From the NCBI RefSeq assembly GCF_030817075.1, contig NZ_JAUSYU010000001.1, forward strand, positions 744,001-808,000: 64,000 nucleotides of DNA, given 5' to 3'. A program made the position numbers and the translations under genes. Of the stretch, positions 24,948 through 34,180 are shown piece after piece. The notes beneath the pieces are model-generated. The model did no database searches. It was not told where the DNA came from and saw only the letters and a program-made list of their open reading frames with translations. This DNA comes from Arthrobacter sp. V1I9. Its GTDB lineage: Bacteria > Actinomycetota > Actinomycetes > Actinomycetales > Micrococcaceae. Position 1 is the stretch's first letter. The number at the start of each line of letters is the position of its first letter.

Positions 24948-26192
24948 CTACCGCCACACGCCTTTAGTGTCGATGACAATCTTTTCATTCAACGATGCGC
25001 GAGGAAATGCCTTATTCTGGCTATGATCAACAAGCAATACGACAATATCAGAGGCCTCTACGGCTGAGTGTAGATCCTTCAGTGTGACATTCGGCAGGGC
25101 TGCCAGTTCGGAAGGTAGTTTACCGATGTGTGGCTCGACTGCGGATATGGAAGCTGCCGGCAACGCTTTGGCCAACTCATAGACGATGTGACGTGCGGGT
25201 GATTCGCGTAGATCGTCAATGTCGGCCTTAAAAGCTAACCCGAGGACGGCGATGTTCGGCTGGTGGAACTTATGGGCTTTTTCAATCACCCTACTAGTCA
25301 CATATTCAGGTTTCGAATCGTTTACCGTTCTTGCGGCGCGGATTAGATTAGCTTTGTCCGGTGATGCAGCGACAATAAACCAAGGGTCGACAGCGATACA
25401 GTGCCCGCCTACGCCCGGGCCGGGCTGCAGTATGTTGACACGCGGGTGATGGTTTGCAAGCTCGATCAACTTCCAGACGTCAATGTTGAGGTCGTCAGCA
25501 ATCATGGACAATTCGTTAGCAAACGCGATGTTGACATCCCTGTAGGAATTTTCAACGAGTTTAGCCATTTCAGCAGTTACAGCGTCAGTGAGGTGAATTT
25601 CTCCCTGGCAGAAGCGAGAGTAAAGCTTTTGAGCCTTCTCTGCAGACTCCTGGTTAAGGCCGCCGATAATCCTGTCATTCGTGACAAGTTCAATCATGAC
25701 CCGGCCAGGTAGTACCCGTTCTGGGCAGTGGGCCAAGTAGATGGAGTTGGCTCGATTGGGTTCCAGGGAAAGATCGGGTCTCAACCGGGTGAGAAAGTCG
25801 CCTAGCTTGTGGGTTGCTCCCGGAGGCGACGTGGACTCTAATACGACGAGTTCACCGCCTCGGAGCACGGGTGCTATAGATGCGGCCGCACTTTCGATGT
25901 AGCTTAGATCGGCTTGATAGTCGTCCCCAAAGGGTGTCGGTACGGCGACGACAAACGCGTCGGCTTCGGGCGTCTCCTTACTAGCCCGCAGACGCCCTTG
26001 TTGGACGGCTCCCGCAACATGGACCTCTAGATCAGGTTCCACGAAGGGCACAGATCCTCTGTTGACGGCCTCTATCGTGACCGCGTTCACATCTACGCCA
26101 ACGACATTCAAGCCGTGCGTTGCAAATATTGCGGCGGTCGGCAAACCTATGTATCCCAACCCCACAACTACTACTGTCTCAACTTCAGGCAT
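24948..26192 (-). CDS. wecC: UDP-N-acetyl-D-mannosamine dehydrogenase
   Basis: A 414-residue NAD-dependent enzyme that oxidises UDP-ManNAc to UDP-ManNAcA. The Rossmann start VVVVGLGYIGLPTAAIFA, the central KLVENSYRDVNIAFANE, the catalytic Cys in GPGVGGHCIAVDPWF (about residue 265) and the C-terminal LGLAFKADIDDLRESPA define the UDP-glucose/UDP-ManNAc dehydrogenase family, and the GHCIAVDPWF form is that of WecC rather than UDP-glucose dehydrogenase. It follows wecB on the same strand with a 63-base gap, and GGGAAG before the ATG is a good ribosome site. The product probably feeds the GT26 enzyme at 16961. Confidence 0.93.
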   Translation of the reverse strand: MPEVETVVVVGLGYIGLPTAAIFATHGLNVVGVDVNAVTIEAVNRGSVPFVEPDLEVHVAGAVQQGRLRASKETPEADAFVVAVPTPFGDDYQADLSYIESAAASIAPVLRGGELVVLESTSPPGATHKLGDFLTRLRPDLSLEPNRANSIYLAHCPERVLPGRVMIELVTNDRIIGGLNQESAEKAQKLYSRFCQGEIHLTDAVTAEMAKLVENSYRDVNIAFANELSMIADDLNIDVWKLIELANHHPRVNILQPGPGVGGHCIAVDPWFIVAASPDKANLIRAARTVNDSKPEYVTSRVIEKAHKFHQPNIAVLGLAFKADIDDLRESPARHIVYELAKALPAASISAVEPHIGKLPSELAALPNVTLKDLHSAVEASDIVVLLVDHSQNKAFPRASLNEKIVIDTKGVWR

Positions 26193-26255
26193 CTGCTTTT
26201 TTCACTTCCCTTAGGAGGGCGGTCGTTTTGTTCATGATTTGGGCTGGCCCAGATA

Positions 26256-27395
26256 CTAGTATTCGAAATCCGGTAGTCGCACTCCAACTCCAAAGAGTTC
26301 AGCCATAGCGGCCACAGACCTTTCGGCTGCCGAGCCGTCGCCATAGGGGTTCACGGCATTGGCCATTTCTTTATAGGCAGCGTCGTTGTTCAGGAGATTC
26401 CTGACCTCGTTGACTATGCGGTTGGAGTCGGTACCGACGAGCCGCACCGTTCCTGCGTGGACTGCCTCGGGCCTTTCTGTATTCTCCCGCATGACCAGAA
26501 CAGGCTTTCCTAAGCTGGGGGCTTCTTCCTGAACGCCTCCGGAGTCGGTCAAAATCACTGAGGAGAGTGACATCAGGCGAGTGAATTCCCCGTAACTGAG
26601 CGGCTCGGTGATAATCACATTATCTAGTCCCTCCAGGGGTGGGAGAACAGCTTCGCGAACAACGGGGTTTTTGTGTACCGGCAATACGATTGTCAGGGAA
26701 GGTTCGAGTCGGGCGATTTCTGCAATAGCGCGGCCGACACCTCTCATGGCATCGCCTTGATTCTCGCGCCTATGTGTTGTCACGAGGAGGAGCCTTCCGT
26801 CTATCGGCAACCTTTCCAAGCGGACATCCTCAAAGGAGATTTTGCGATCGACGGTTGCAAGGAGGGAGTCGATTACGGTATTGCCCGTAACGACTATGTC
26901 AGCTGCGCCAACCCCTTCCATGAGCAGGTTGTCCCGGCTTAAGGCTGTCGGGGCCAAGTGGAGGCGCGTGATCTGCGAGGTTAGCTTCCTATTGCCTTCC
27001 TCGGGGAAGGGGGAGTTTATGTTGCCACTTCTGAGCCCTGCTTCTGCGTGGATAACGGGCACGCCATGATTGAATGCGGCGATGGCGGCAGCAGTGGATG
27101 TGGTTGTGTCACCTTGCACGACTACAGCGTCAGGTCGATGAGTCCTTAAAATATCGTCGACGCCATTTAGAACACGGGCGGTGATGCCGTTTAGGGATTG
27201 CTGCGCTTGGTGAATGTTCAGATCAAAGTCAGGAATGATCTCAAATAACTCATTTACCTGATCTAGCATTGCCCGGTGCTGCCCGGTCACGGTAACGAGA
27301 CAGTCAAAGTGCTTCGACGCCTGTAGCGCCTTGACGATTGGAACCATTTTTATGGCCTCGGGCCGGGTTCCATAAATGGGCATGATCGATAGCAT
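26256..27395 (-). CDS. wecB: UDP-N-acetylglucosamine 2-epimerase (non-hydrolysing)
   Basis: A 379-residue GT-B-like enzyme interconverting UDP-GlcNAc and UDP-ManNAc. ATG 27395 is chosen because AGGGGGACCT precedes it and the protein then starts LSIMPIYGTRPEAIKMVPIV, exactly where the family begins; a 31-residue extension is possible but unrelated. Motifs: GTRPEAIK, TGQHRAMLDQ, VVQGDTTTS, HAEAGLRSGN, VTTHRRENQG, LTDSGGVQEEAPSLGKPVLV and RPEAVHAGT. Together with wecC it makes UDP-ManNAcA for surface polymer. It is the first gene of this unit. Confidence 0.95.
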   Translation of the reverse strand: MLSIMPIYGTRPEAIKMVPIVKALQASKHFDCLVTVTGQHRAMLDQVNELFEIIPDFDLNIHQAQQSLNGITARVLNGVDDILRTHRPDAVVVQGDTTTSTAAAIAAFNHGVPVIHAEAGLRSGNINSPFPEEGNRKLTSQITRLHLAPTALSRDNLLMEGVGAADIVVTGNTVIDSLLATVDRKISFEDVRLERLPIDGRLLLVTTHRRENQGDAMRGVGRAIAEIARLEPSLTIVLPVHKNPVVREAVLPPLEGLDNVIITEPLSYGEFTRLMSLSSVILTDSGGVQEEAPSLGKPVLVMRENTERPEAVHAGTVRLVGTDSNRIVNEVRNLLNNDAAYKEMANAVNPYGDGSAAERSVAAMAELFGVGVRLPDFEY

Positions 27396-28260
27396 AGGTC
27401 CCCCTGAACGCTGTTTGCTGTTGGCGACACCCTGTCGACGCAACGCCCTCTCGCGGGCATTGTGAATCCAACTGGCGGCGATGGTCATTTTGTGCCGCGC
27501 GGAAATCGGCCTGCCGCTTATGATATCCCAAGCCAGTGTGTGGCCCGCGCGCGAGAAGAACGGTCACTCATTCTGAGTAGGGGAACTTGTCCTCGAAAAC
27601 CGCTCTTCGGCTACTATGCAGGGCTGAGCTTGTGATATGAGGCGTGCTGGGCGCTGGACGCCCCTGGGGTCATTTCATGTTCAATTGGCGAGACTTATAT
27701 CAACAGCGGCCAGGTAAGATGCTCGCCCTTTCGAGTTCAGCGGGCGTGTGCAGGCCACCCCTTTGCTCGCCTCAGCAGTAGGCTTCTTTGTTTGCCGCAC
27801 TGTCAGAATTGCACCTGGCAGAGTGACATTACCGTGGCGTACTCACGTCCGTTGAAAGGTGCATTACGCCCAAAGTCGACCTGTGCAAATGTGATCTCAC
27901 AGCAGATTTTCGTCACATAGCTGGCCGTTGCGCATGGGTGATGCGTGGTCTGATCCCCTCCTGACTAATCACGGCATACGTTACGTACCCGACAGGGTGC
28001 TCGGGCAAGTGACCGCGTGGCTACTCCGGAAGCAAGTAATGAGCCATCAGAATCTGAGTACTGGCTACACTTAACTTCCGCGGCCTGTACCTCAAACATG
28101 GACTTATGACCGCATACTATGTTGAGGCCCATGCCCTTGAGCACCGTTGTCAGTGCTGCGGTGAATTGACGACGACCGTTTTTTGCACTGACTGTGAGGC
28201 ACATGCAGAACCTCAGGGCGATCCGACTGGCTAAGTTTGAGCGGACCGATGCTGACCGGG
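27396..28260. other. Gene-poor, decayed DNA upstream of wecB
   Basis: About 860 bases with no recognised gene, RNA or strong repeat. The first part must carry the wecB promoter on the minus strand. Minus-strand frames in 27965-28260 have no recognisable family and are continued from the IS3-like remnant, so they are probably its debris. Confidence 0.4.
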
Positions 28261-28269
28261 AGCGCGGCA

Positions 28270-28445
28270 TGGGAGACTGACTCGCCTTTGTTGACTGCCG
28301 TCTTTGCCGTCGCCGGCCGTGATAGGTCCGCTCGACCCAGTTCGTGATGGTCAGCCGGAGTCCTGTCTGGTGAGCCACCGCTGACGTTCCAGGGCGTTCT
28401 TCCGCAGCGGCGAGAAGAACGATTCCATCGCGGCGGTGTCCGCAC
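28270..28445 (-). pseudogene. IS3-family transposase (OrfB) C-terminal remnant
   Basis: On the minus strand the segment reads AMESFFSPLRKNALERQRWL, then after a frame break LTITNWVERTYHGRRRQ. These are the last catalytic-domain signatures of IS3-type integrases (the E of the DDE triad in MESFFS, followed by W-x-E-R-T-Y-H-x-R-R-R-Q). The rest of the element is missing. Confidence 0.65.
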
Positions 28446-28493
28446 ATTATCCGGCTAACGACCCGCGATGCCGGGGATTGGGCGGCTAAGAAT

Positions 28494-28810
28494 TCAGCTT
28501 TTCGGGTGGTTAGCCTCCGGAGTTGTTCTTCGTGGCGCCCGCACGCTGGTGGCGAGGGCGTCGAGTGCGGCGCGGAGGGTGGCGATCTCTTCGGTGAGGC
28601 CGGTGAGGGTGCCGCTGGCGGCGGCGCGGTGAAGGTTCTCCTCGATGAAGGCCCGGATATTGGCTCCCGGTAGAGGGTGGTCCGGCCCAGGCCCTGTACG
28701 GGCGGCCGCAGCGGTGAATGTCACTGCCTGCCCGTTCCGGAGGAGCTCGGCGCAGGCGCGTTCGACGCTGTGGAGGGTGCTCAAGTTCGTCATCCTGCTG
28801 TAACCTCGTT
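28494..28810 (-). pseudogene. DUF6262-type transposon accessory protein, frameshifted
   Basis: From ATG at about 28794 on the minus strand: NLSTLHSVERACAELLRNGQ then AVTFTAAAARTG, which resembles the small DUF6262/TnpC-like protein found at the end of tyrosine-recombinase transposons (normally followed by a Ser-x-x-x-hydrophobic-Tyr HTH). The HTH part GLGRTTLYREP is in another frame, then LTEEIATLRAALDALATSV continues the first frame. It overlaps the preceding recombinase fragment by the usual stop/start contact. Broken and truncated. Confidence 0.5.
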
Positions 28811-29200
28811 GATCAGTTTGTCGAGTCGTGTGACGAGCTTGCTTCGGTTGGCTTCGGCGATCCAGCCTGGTTGTTCGGCGTCGCGTTGCCCTGTCCAAAC
28901 CGTCCTGATGGGGTGTGCTGCCCCTGTTGCTATGTTCGATTTTCCGCGCCGACGGGCGCGCCCGCTGCCGCTGACCGCCGCGTCGGTCTTCCGGCCGCGA
29001 TTCTCGTGTGGCTGGAACGCAAGGACTCCATCCCCCAGACAGAACAGGACTTCTTGGCTGGCAGTACCCGTTGTTGGCTGTTGGGGCGTCGCGCTCTGGC
29101 TCTCTTACGCAGTCCATGCGTTCGCTAAGTCGAGGCGGGAGCCAAGCGCTGGCCGTGGTACGTGGAGCATAGAGCACTGGCCCGTGCAGGGGTCGCCGGC
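28797..29200 (-). pseudogene. Transposon site-specific recombinase C-terminal remnant
   Basis: The minus strand, in a frame with changes, reads ...GAAHPIRTVWTGQRDAEQPG then WIAEANRSKLVTRLDKLINE with TGA overlapping the start of the next small protein. This resembles the C-terminal tail of the tyrosine recombinases in Tn554-like elements, which always precede a DUF6262-like gene. The catalytic domain is not visible, so the assignment leans on the neighbour. Confidence 0.4.
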
Positions 29201-29351
29201 CTCACACTCCTTCTAAGCGCCATGTTTCTGGCCTAGTGGGTTCCGCGGCTTCCGCTTGCGGCACTGGTGCTTCGCTAGGGGGACCGTGAGGCCGCGTAAC
29301 AAACCGCCTGACTTGATCAAACCTTGAGGCTGTGTTTCTAGCATATGGGGC

Positions 29352-29495
29352 ATGGGTAGATACGGTGGCACATACCACGCTCGGTACTCGCGCAGGGAGC
29401 TGCGGCAGCGGAATATAAGGGTACTTTCCTATTTTCTGCTGTCCGCTTTGTCTGTGACAACGGTGGCCGTGGTGCTGATGGCGGTGCGCGCGTAG
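29352..29495 (+). CDS. Small single-helix membrane protein (47 aa)
   Basis: ATG 29352 to TAG 29495. A basic N-terminus (MGRYGGTYHARYSRRELRQR, net strongly positive) precedes one helix VLSYFLLSALSVTTVAVVLM ending in AVRA. Such proteins are common in actinobacterial accessory DNA and have no assignable function. A good ribosome site is not obvious. It is the first of three tiny frames before the ATPase gene. Confidence 0.45.
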   Translation: MGRYGGTYHARYSRRELRQRNIRVLSYFLLSALSVTTVAVVLMAVRA

Positions 29496-29597
29496 CCTCT
29501 GCGGGCGCGAGCCTGCTGTTGACGTGACTTGTCAATTGAATGGGTCACGTGGTTAGGTCATGATCGATGGGGATCACTATGACCGATGGAGGCTGTT

Positions 29598-29744
29598 GTG
29601 GCTATATCTGAGTTTGCCTTTGCGCTGACTGCGCTGCTAGGTACCCTGCTGGTTCCCTTCGCTGTCCTCCACCAGATGCTCAGGCTCAAGCGCCGTGCTG
29701 TCAGGATCACCGCCCCCGCCGCCCCAAGAGGGAATAGCCGCTAG
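29598..29744 (+). CDS. Small membrane protein (48 aa)
   Basis: GTG 29598 behind GATGGAGG (29585-29592), a strong ribosome site, to TAG 29744. One hydrophobic segment FALTALLGTLLVPFAVLHQM is followed by a basic tail (RLKRRAVRITAPAAPRGNSR). The next gene starts two bases after its stop, so the two are translated together. Unknown function. Confidence 0.55.
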   Translation: MAISEFAFALTALLGTLLVPFAVLHQMLRLKRRAVRITAPAAPRGNSR

Positions 29745-29746
29745 TC

Positions 29747-29866
29747 ATGCCATACGTCGACATCAATCCCCATAAGGCCCGTCCCAAATGGCAGGCCTAC
29801 GCCGGCCTGGCCGTCCTCCTGGTCCTCACCGCAGCGGTTGTGGGCGCTGCCCTCGTAAGCGTTTGA
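29747..29866 (+). CDS. Small membrane protein (39 aa)
   Basis: ATG 29747 to TGA 29866: MPYVDINPHKARPKWQAYAG then one helix LAVLLVLTAAVVGAALVSV at the C-terminus, i.e. a tail-anchored micro-membrane protein. It starts two bases after the previous frame ends and lies 84 bases before the ATPase gene. Together the three tiny proteins and the ATPase may be one unit; function unknown. Confidence 0.55.
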   Translation: MPYVDINPHKARPKWQAYAGLAVLLVLTAAVVGAALVSV

Positions 29867-29950
29867 ACAGGCCTACCCGGCAAAGCCCCTAGACTTACTG
29901 TTTGAACCAGTGCTGCACAACAGTTTGCCGAAACGTCATGGGGGACATCT

Positions 29951-31303
29951 ATGCCCGATCCGGCGGATCAGAACGCACGCGCCCATGCAGAGGATGCAGG
30001 GCAGCCTGAGCTGCGCCGACGCCGTGACAACCGTCACGCCGACGGTGAGCTGTTGGATGCCCGGACAGGAACCATGCCAGCCGTAACACCGAACCCCTCC
30101 ACCCAGCCCGACGCCGGCAGGCCGTTGACCCGCCGGACCTCATGGGCGGAGGCGGCAGCTGCAGCCGACGCCGCGAAGCCTGCGGCGCCCGTCCCAGCCC
30201 GTACCCGGGCGCCAGCCTCGGCACCTGTGCAACCTTCCGCACTGGACACCGTCACTTCCATCCCTGGTGACCGTCCCTGGGATGCTGTGCCGACGCCGTC
30301 GGACGCTCCTTCTGAAACCCCCGCCTTCCGGCGTGCCCGGCCGACTGTGGCCGACACCATCGCCGACAGGCCCATGCCGGACTTCACCAGCTCACCCGGC
30401 CTGTTTGTAAAGGAACAGAAACCGCGGCCGGTGGGGGGTGTGCGCGGCGCCATCTTCAACATGACCGGCGGGGCCTGGAACATGGGCCCAGGCGCCAAGC
30501 AGCGCCAGGAGGAAGAACTGGGCCGGCGAATCTCCCGGCAGCTGCAGGGCAGCTACAACACCGCGGTGCTGAGCCTCAAGGGCGGCATTGGCAAGACCTC
30601 CACCACCGTAGGCGTGGGCCTGACCCTGGCCGAGTACCGCGGCGACGCGCCCTGCGCCATCGACGCCAACCCGGACTCCGGCGACCTCGTGGAGCGCGCC
30701 TTGGGGGAGGGGATCTACCAGCAGTCAAGCCCGCGCACCATCACCGACCTGCTGCGGAACATCGACTCCATCGATTCGCTCACCGGTCTGGCCCGCTACA
30801 TGCACCACGCCGGCCGGCTGCACCTCATCGCAGGGGAGCAAGACCCGGAAGTTTCCGACTCGTTGACTGCTGAGGAGTACCTGCGCATCCGGAAGCTCAT
30901 CGCCGCCTACTACTCTGTTGCACTGACGGACTGCGGCACCGGCGTCACGCACAACGCCATGAGCGGGATCCTGCAGTCAGCGGACAACCTCGTGATCGCC
31001 GCCGGCTACGCGGTCAGTGGCGCCAAGCGCGCCCGCAGCACCCTGCACTGGCTGGCGAGCCACGGCTACGAGGACCTGGCCCGGAACGCCATCGTGGTCA
31101 TCACGGACAAGGACGAGGTGTCCTCCCGTGTGGACAAGGACGCCATCAAGGAACACCTTTCGGGCATCTGCCGCGAGCTCATTGCTGTCCCGCACGACCG
31201 CGGTGTGGCCGACGGTGATCTGGTCACTTTGGACGTACTCAAGCCCGAGACCCGGCGCGCGTACAAGGAGATTGCCGCGGCGATCGTGGACGGTTACCGC
31301 TAA
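29951..31303 (+). CDS. MinD/ParA-like ATPase with long Pro/Ala-rich N-terminus
   Basis: A 450-residue protein. The first ~170 residues are disordered and rich in Pro, Ala, Arg and Asp, followed by VRGAIFNMTGGAWNMGPGA. The deviant Walker A LSLKGGIGKTSTTVGVG (about 205-221) with the signature Lys, the CAIDANPDSGDLVER segment (the Asp of Walker A') and the SVALTDCGTGVTHNAMSGIL Walker B region make a MinD/ParA-type ATPase. The architecture is that of EspI-like ATPases of mycobacterial type VII secretion loci, but no other secretion gene is in the window. ATG 29951 lies after a GGGGGACATCT site. Its 3' 400 bases are repeated in decayed form at 34181. Confidence 0.8.
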   Translation: MPDPADQNARAHAEDAGQPELRRRRDNRHADGELLDARTGTMPAVTPNPSTQPDAGRPLTRRTSWAEAAAAADAAKPAAPVPARTRAPASAPVQPSALDTVTSIPGDRPWDAVPTPSDAPSETPAFRRARPTVADTIADRPMPDFTSSPGLFVKEQKPRPVGGVRGAIFNMTGGAWNMGPGAKQRQEEELGRRISRQLQGSYNTAVLSLKGGIGKTSTTVGVGLTLAEYRGDAPCAIDANPDSGDLVERALGEGIYQQSSPRTITDLLRNIDSIDSLTGLARYMHHAGRLHLIAGEQDPEVSDSLTAEEYLRIRKLIAAYYSVALTDCGTGVTHNAMSGILQSADNLVIAAGYAVSGAKRARSTLHWLASHGYEDLARNAIVVITDKDEVSSRVDKDAIKEHLSGICRELIAVPHDRGVADGDLVTLDVLKPETRRAYKEIAAAIVDGYR

Positions 31304-31454
31304 AGCTTTGTGGCCAAGGCATTTTGTTGCTTCTGCGCGCGGGTCTGGCAAAGACATGGTTGGAGGCAGCTACTACCTGACGGGGGTGGGCACTTATCCG
31401 GTCTTATGGAGCCCTTATGATTGGGGCAGTCTCGATTACCAGCATGGGGGAATC

Positions 31455-32024
31455 ATGAGTTTCACGCGCAAGGCATTGAACGCGGTCAAGTACCGGCAAA
31501 ACCTTCTCCGGGGTTACCGGCTGTCCCTTTGGATCAAAGCGTGGGGTGGTACGTGCGGGCCGCGCCTTGCTGTTGAGCCCGGTGTGCGGTTGATGCGCCC
31601 GCCGTCGAAGGGCTGGTACTTCGGCTCTGATGTGTACCTCGGTCACGGTGTTGTCCTCGATGTTGGCGAGAAGGCGGAGCTGGTGTTCGGTGACCGGGTG
31701 AAGGTCTTCCACCACTCCCTGATCGGCGCATTCGATAGCGTCCGCATCGGTGACAATGTGCAGGTAGCCGAGTCCGTCACGATCCGCGACCACAACCACG
31801 ACACCGCGGCGGTCGACATGCACAAGTCCATGTCCAAGGCGGCAGTATCCATTGGTAATGACGCATGGATCGCCCGCGGCGTGGCGGTCCTCGCCGGAGT
31901 GACAGTTGGTTCTGGCGCTGTAGTCGCCGCCAACGCTGTTGTCACGAAGGACGTACCGACCATGGCCGTCGCAGCGGGAGTCCCGGCAAAGGTGATCAGT
32001 CACCGGGAACAGCTGTCAGCCTAG
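31455..32024 (+). CDS. Left-handed beta-helix acyltransferase (WbbJ/LacA type)
   Basis: A 189-residue protein from ATG 31455 (the open frame extends upstream into ATPase antisense-like sequence without family match). Hexapeptide repeats begin at about residue 60 (SDVYLGHGVVLDVGEKAELV), then FDSVRIGDNVQVAESVTIRD with His in HNHD (the catalytic acetyl acceptor-activating His region), VSIGNDAWIARGVAVLAGVT and GSGAVVAANAVVTKDVPTMA, ending in AGVPAKVI. This is the ending of the maltose/galactoside acetyltransferase group. It would O-acetylate a sugar. It is cargo between the ATPase gene and its 3' copy. Confidence 0.85.
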   Translation: MSFTRKALNAVKYRQNLLRGYRLSLWIKAWGGTCGPRLAVEPGVRLMRPPSKGWYFGSDVYLGHGVVLDVGEKAELVFGDRVKVFHHSLIGAFDSVRIGDNVQVAESVTIRDHNHDTAAVDMHKSMSKAAVSIGNDAWIARGVAVLAGVTVGSGAVVAANAVVTKDVPTMAVAAGVPAKVISHREQLSA

Positions 32025-32158
32025 GATTCAGGCGCCGTTGCTTGTTGGGGCCGGCTTTCGTACTGGGCCAGTTGACGGCTGAGTAGCCGTTCGCGAACTA
32101 GTGATTCACCGAGCGCCCGGCAGGCTTCCGCATACGCTTCTTCGAGACTAACTTCCAT
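32021..32158 (-). CDS. Small helical protein coupled to the fibre-like protein gene (45 aa)
   Basis: ATG at 32158-32156 shares its A with the TGA of the upstream gene (TGATG), a classic coupled start, and the frame runs to TAG at 32021. MEVSLEEAYAEACRALGESL then VRERLLSRQLAQYES predicts two amphipathic helices with heptad-like spacing. Small helical proteins after fibre genes are common in phage modules. It ends opposite the acyltransferase stop. No family is recognised. Confidence 0.55.
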   Translation of the reverse strand: MEVSLEEAYAEACRALGESLVRERLLSRQLAQYESRPQQATAPES

Positions 32159-33099
32159 CACTTCGCTACCCATCCGGTTGATGTCGTTGTGCCTGATTCT
32201 TTTACGAAGAGCGATGCCCCGGGGGCTTCGTCAGTTCTCAGATAGAGAGATCCTTGAGGCGCGGCGACCACGCCCTCAGGACCTCCGTTGCCGGCGAGGA
32301 TGCTAACGGCCTGTCCGTTGAGCGCGGTGATTGCACCGGCGGCGGAGATGGTGAGTACCGGGGCCGTGCTGTTGCGTATTTCGACAGCATTACCCAGCCC
32401 CACCTGGCGAACCTGGACGCCGGCGCCGTTCCCGGCGTTGATGATTTTGAGTGCCGCGCCTGCGCCTGTCCCGGTTTTCACGATGTCCATTGCGTCTCCG
32501 TTATGTGTACCCGAGGACTGAACAGAGAAGGCTTTGGCCGCCGAGTGAAGCACCGTGAGCGTCTTGGTGCCGGCGAGCCGGACAACCAGGTCTTTGTCCA
32601 GCCGAAGAATTGCTGCATTATGGTCGCGCAGGAGCAAGTAATCTCCTGTGCCATCGGACCCGGGGTTGATCACGTCGTTTCGCGTGTTGTTGATTTCGAG
32701 AGCCGGCTTGGAACCCGTGTTGTCAATGATCACCGCTCGTTCTACTGACGAGTACTGGTGGATGACTAGTGCAGACTTCGCGCCGGGGTAGTTGTGGATG
32801 TCGAAGCCGTAGGTCTGACCTGGGGAATGGGTGTTGCCGGTCCCGTCGCCCCAGTGGTCGACGTTGAATACGGAGCCTTTGGCTGAGCGCGTGTCTGTGA
32901 AGTTGAGTCTCCGCCAGACGTTTTGGAAGGTGTCGCCGGCGTCTTTGTTCGCCCGAACGTACTCCTCCGGCGCCTCTACTGCTTGCGCCGGCTGTTTTGC
33001 GATTGCAACCAGACCAGCGCCGACGGCTGATGCGGACCCCCATCGCAGGAACCGGGCTCTGCTGACCGTCTCAGGGCTCGCCGAAGTGTGCTTCCCCAT
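32158..33099 (-). CDS. Exported, phage-fibre-like repetitive protein
   Basis: A 313-residue protein. The start MGKHTSASPETVSRARFLRW precedes GSASAVGAGLVAIAKQPAQA, a signal peptide with a degenerate Tat-like motif (SRARFLR instead of SRRxFLK). The remainder is beta-rich with many short near-repeats (GTGAGAALKIINAG, GNGAGVQVRQVGLG, NAVEIRNSTAPVL) like stacked coils in tail fibres or adhesins, preceded by GDGTGNTHSPGQTYGFDIHN. The C-terminus GSLYLRTDEAPGASLFVKES resembles trimeric phage-fibre ends. A paralogous pseudogene lies at 33169-34150, so the family was duplicated here. The host envelope or phage origin is not decided. Confidence 0.65.
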   Translation of the reverse strand: MGKHTSASPETVSRARFLRWGSASAVGAGLVAIAKQPAQAVEAPEEYVRANKDAGDTFQNVWRRLNFTDTRSAKGSVFNVDHWGDGTGNTHSPGQTYGFDIHNYPGAKSALVIHQYSSVERAVIIDNTGSKPALEINNTRNDVINPGSDGTGDYLLLRDHNAAILRLDKDLVVRLAGTKTLTVLHSAAKAFSVQSSGTHNGDAMDIVKTGTGAGAALKIINAGNGAGVQVRQVGLGNAVEIRNSTAPVLTISAAGAITALNGQAVSILAGNGGPEGVVAAPQGSLYLRTDEAPGASLFVKESGTTTSTGWVAK

Positions 33100-33168
33100 G
33101 TGGAATCCCCCCTCGATACGAAATAAAGCTCAGCGTACCAATGGGGGACCAAATGCAGAATTTGATGC

Positions 33169-34150
33169 TTACGGGTTGTAAGCGGGGAGGACGAAGGTGT
33201 TCCCAGCGGAGTCCTGAACCTTCAGGTATTTGGCAGGCTGGGTGGGGAGTGCTGCGGCTGCGCCCGCTGCGCCCACGGTCGTCTGCTGGTTCCCCGCTGC
33301 GGTCCATTTGGGGACACCTCCTGCGGTCACGGCGAACAGCTGTGCAGAGGCGTCTCGTACCTCGATACTGTTGCCGGTGCCCTTGTTCGTGATCGATAAC
33401 CCCGTGCCGTTGCCGACACCGTTCTTGGTGATCGAGAACGTGGTGCCGCCGTCCGCTGCAGTGGTCAGCGAAGGACCGTAGTCATAGCCTTCAACGAGCG
33501 CGGCGAACACTCCGGCGTTGGCTGCCACATTGGCAACGATGCGGAGCGCCTGCCCGGCGCCGGTCTGGTTGATCTGGAGGCCGGCCCCGGTGCCAGAGTT
33601 GGCTACCTTCAGCGCTGTCCCCGCGCCGGTCCCCGCCTTGGTTACATCCATACCTCACCGTTGAACGCCGACGAGGTTTGGACGGACAGCGCCTTAGCAG
33701 CAGTGTGCAGGAACGTCGGAACCTTCGTCCCGCCCAACCGGAACACGAGATCCTTGTCGATGCGGAGGACGGACGATCCGTGATCGCGGAGCAGGATGAA
33801 GTCGCCCGTGCCATCAGAGCCAGGGTTGATGACCGTGTTCTGCGTGTTGTGAATCTCGATTGCCGGCTTCGTGCCGGTGTTATCGAGTTGAAAGAACGGG
33901 GAGACGCTGGAGTACTGGTGCCCGACAAGTCCACCTTCAGCACCGGGATAGTTGTGTATGTCAAGCGCGTACGCCTGGCCGGGGGAGGTCGTGTTGCCGT
34001 TGCCGTCGCCGCGGTGATCGATGTTGATGATCGAACCCTTAGCTCCGGCGGCATCTCCGAAGTTGAGCCGCCGTGTCATGCCCTTGAAGGTGTCTGCGGC
34101 ATCCTTCTGAGTCGGGACATAAGTGGCATTATGTTCCCCGTCTTTGCGCT
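33169..34150 (-). pseudogene. Paralogue of the fibre-like protein, truncated and frameshifted
   Basis: The minus strand from about 34135 gives QKDAADTFKGMTRRLNFGDA, HRGDGNGNTTSPGQAYALDI and the rest of the same domain order as the gene at 32158-33099 (THKDAADTF..., INIDHRGDG, HNYPGAEGG, DLVFRLGGTK). The signal peptide is gone and replaced by ATPase-copy sequence; at about 33645 the frame changes (NGEVWM to DVTKAGTGAGTALKVANSG) and the tail from 33651 to 33169 continues in the second frame. Both defects make it non-functional as one protein. The lower half could still be expressed from the ATG at 33651, but it lacks an export signal. Confidence 0.75.
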
Positions 34151-34180
34151 GAGTAATTGGGCAACGCAACCTCCAATCAT

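Noticed and set aside
24688..25026. Plus-strand frames over the wecC 3' end
   Set aside because: They run antisense into a conserved gene and show no motif.
27400..28260. Hidden gene in the wecB upstream region
   Set aside because: No frame has a family signature or good ribosome site; the minus-strand frames join to IS3 debris.
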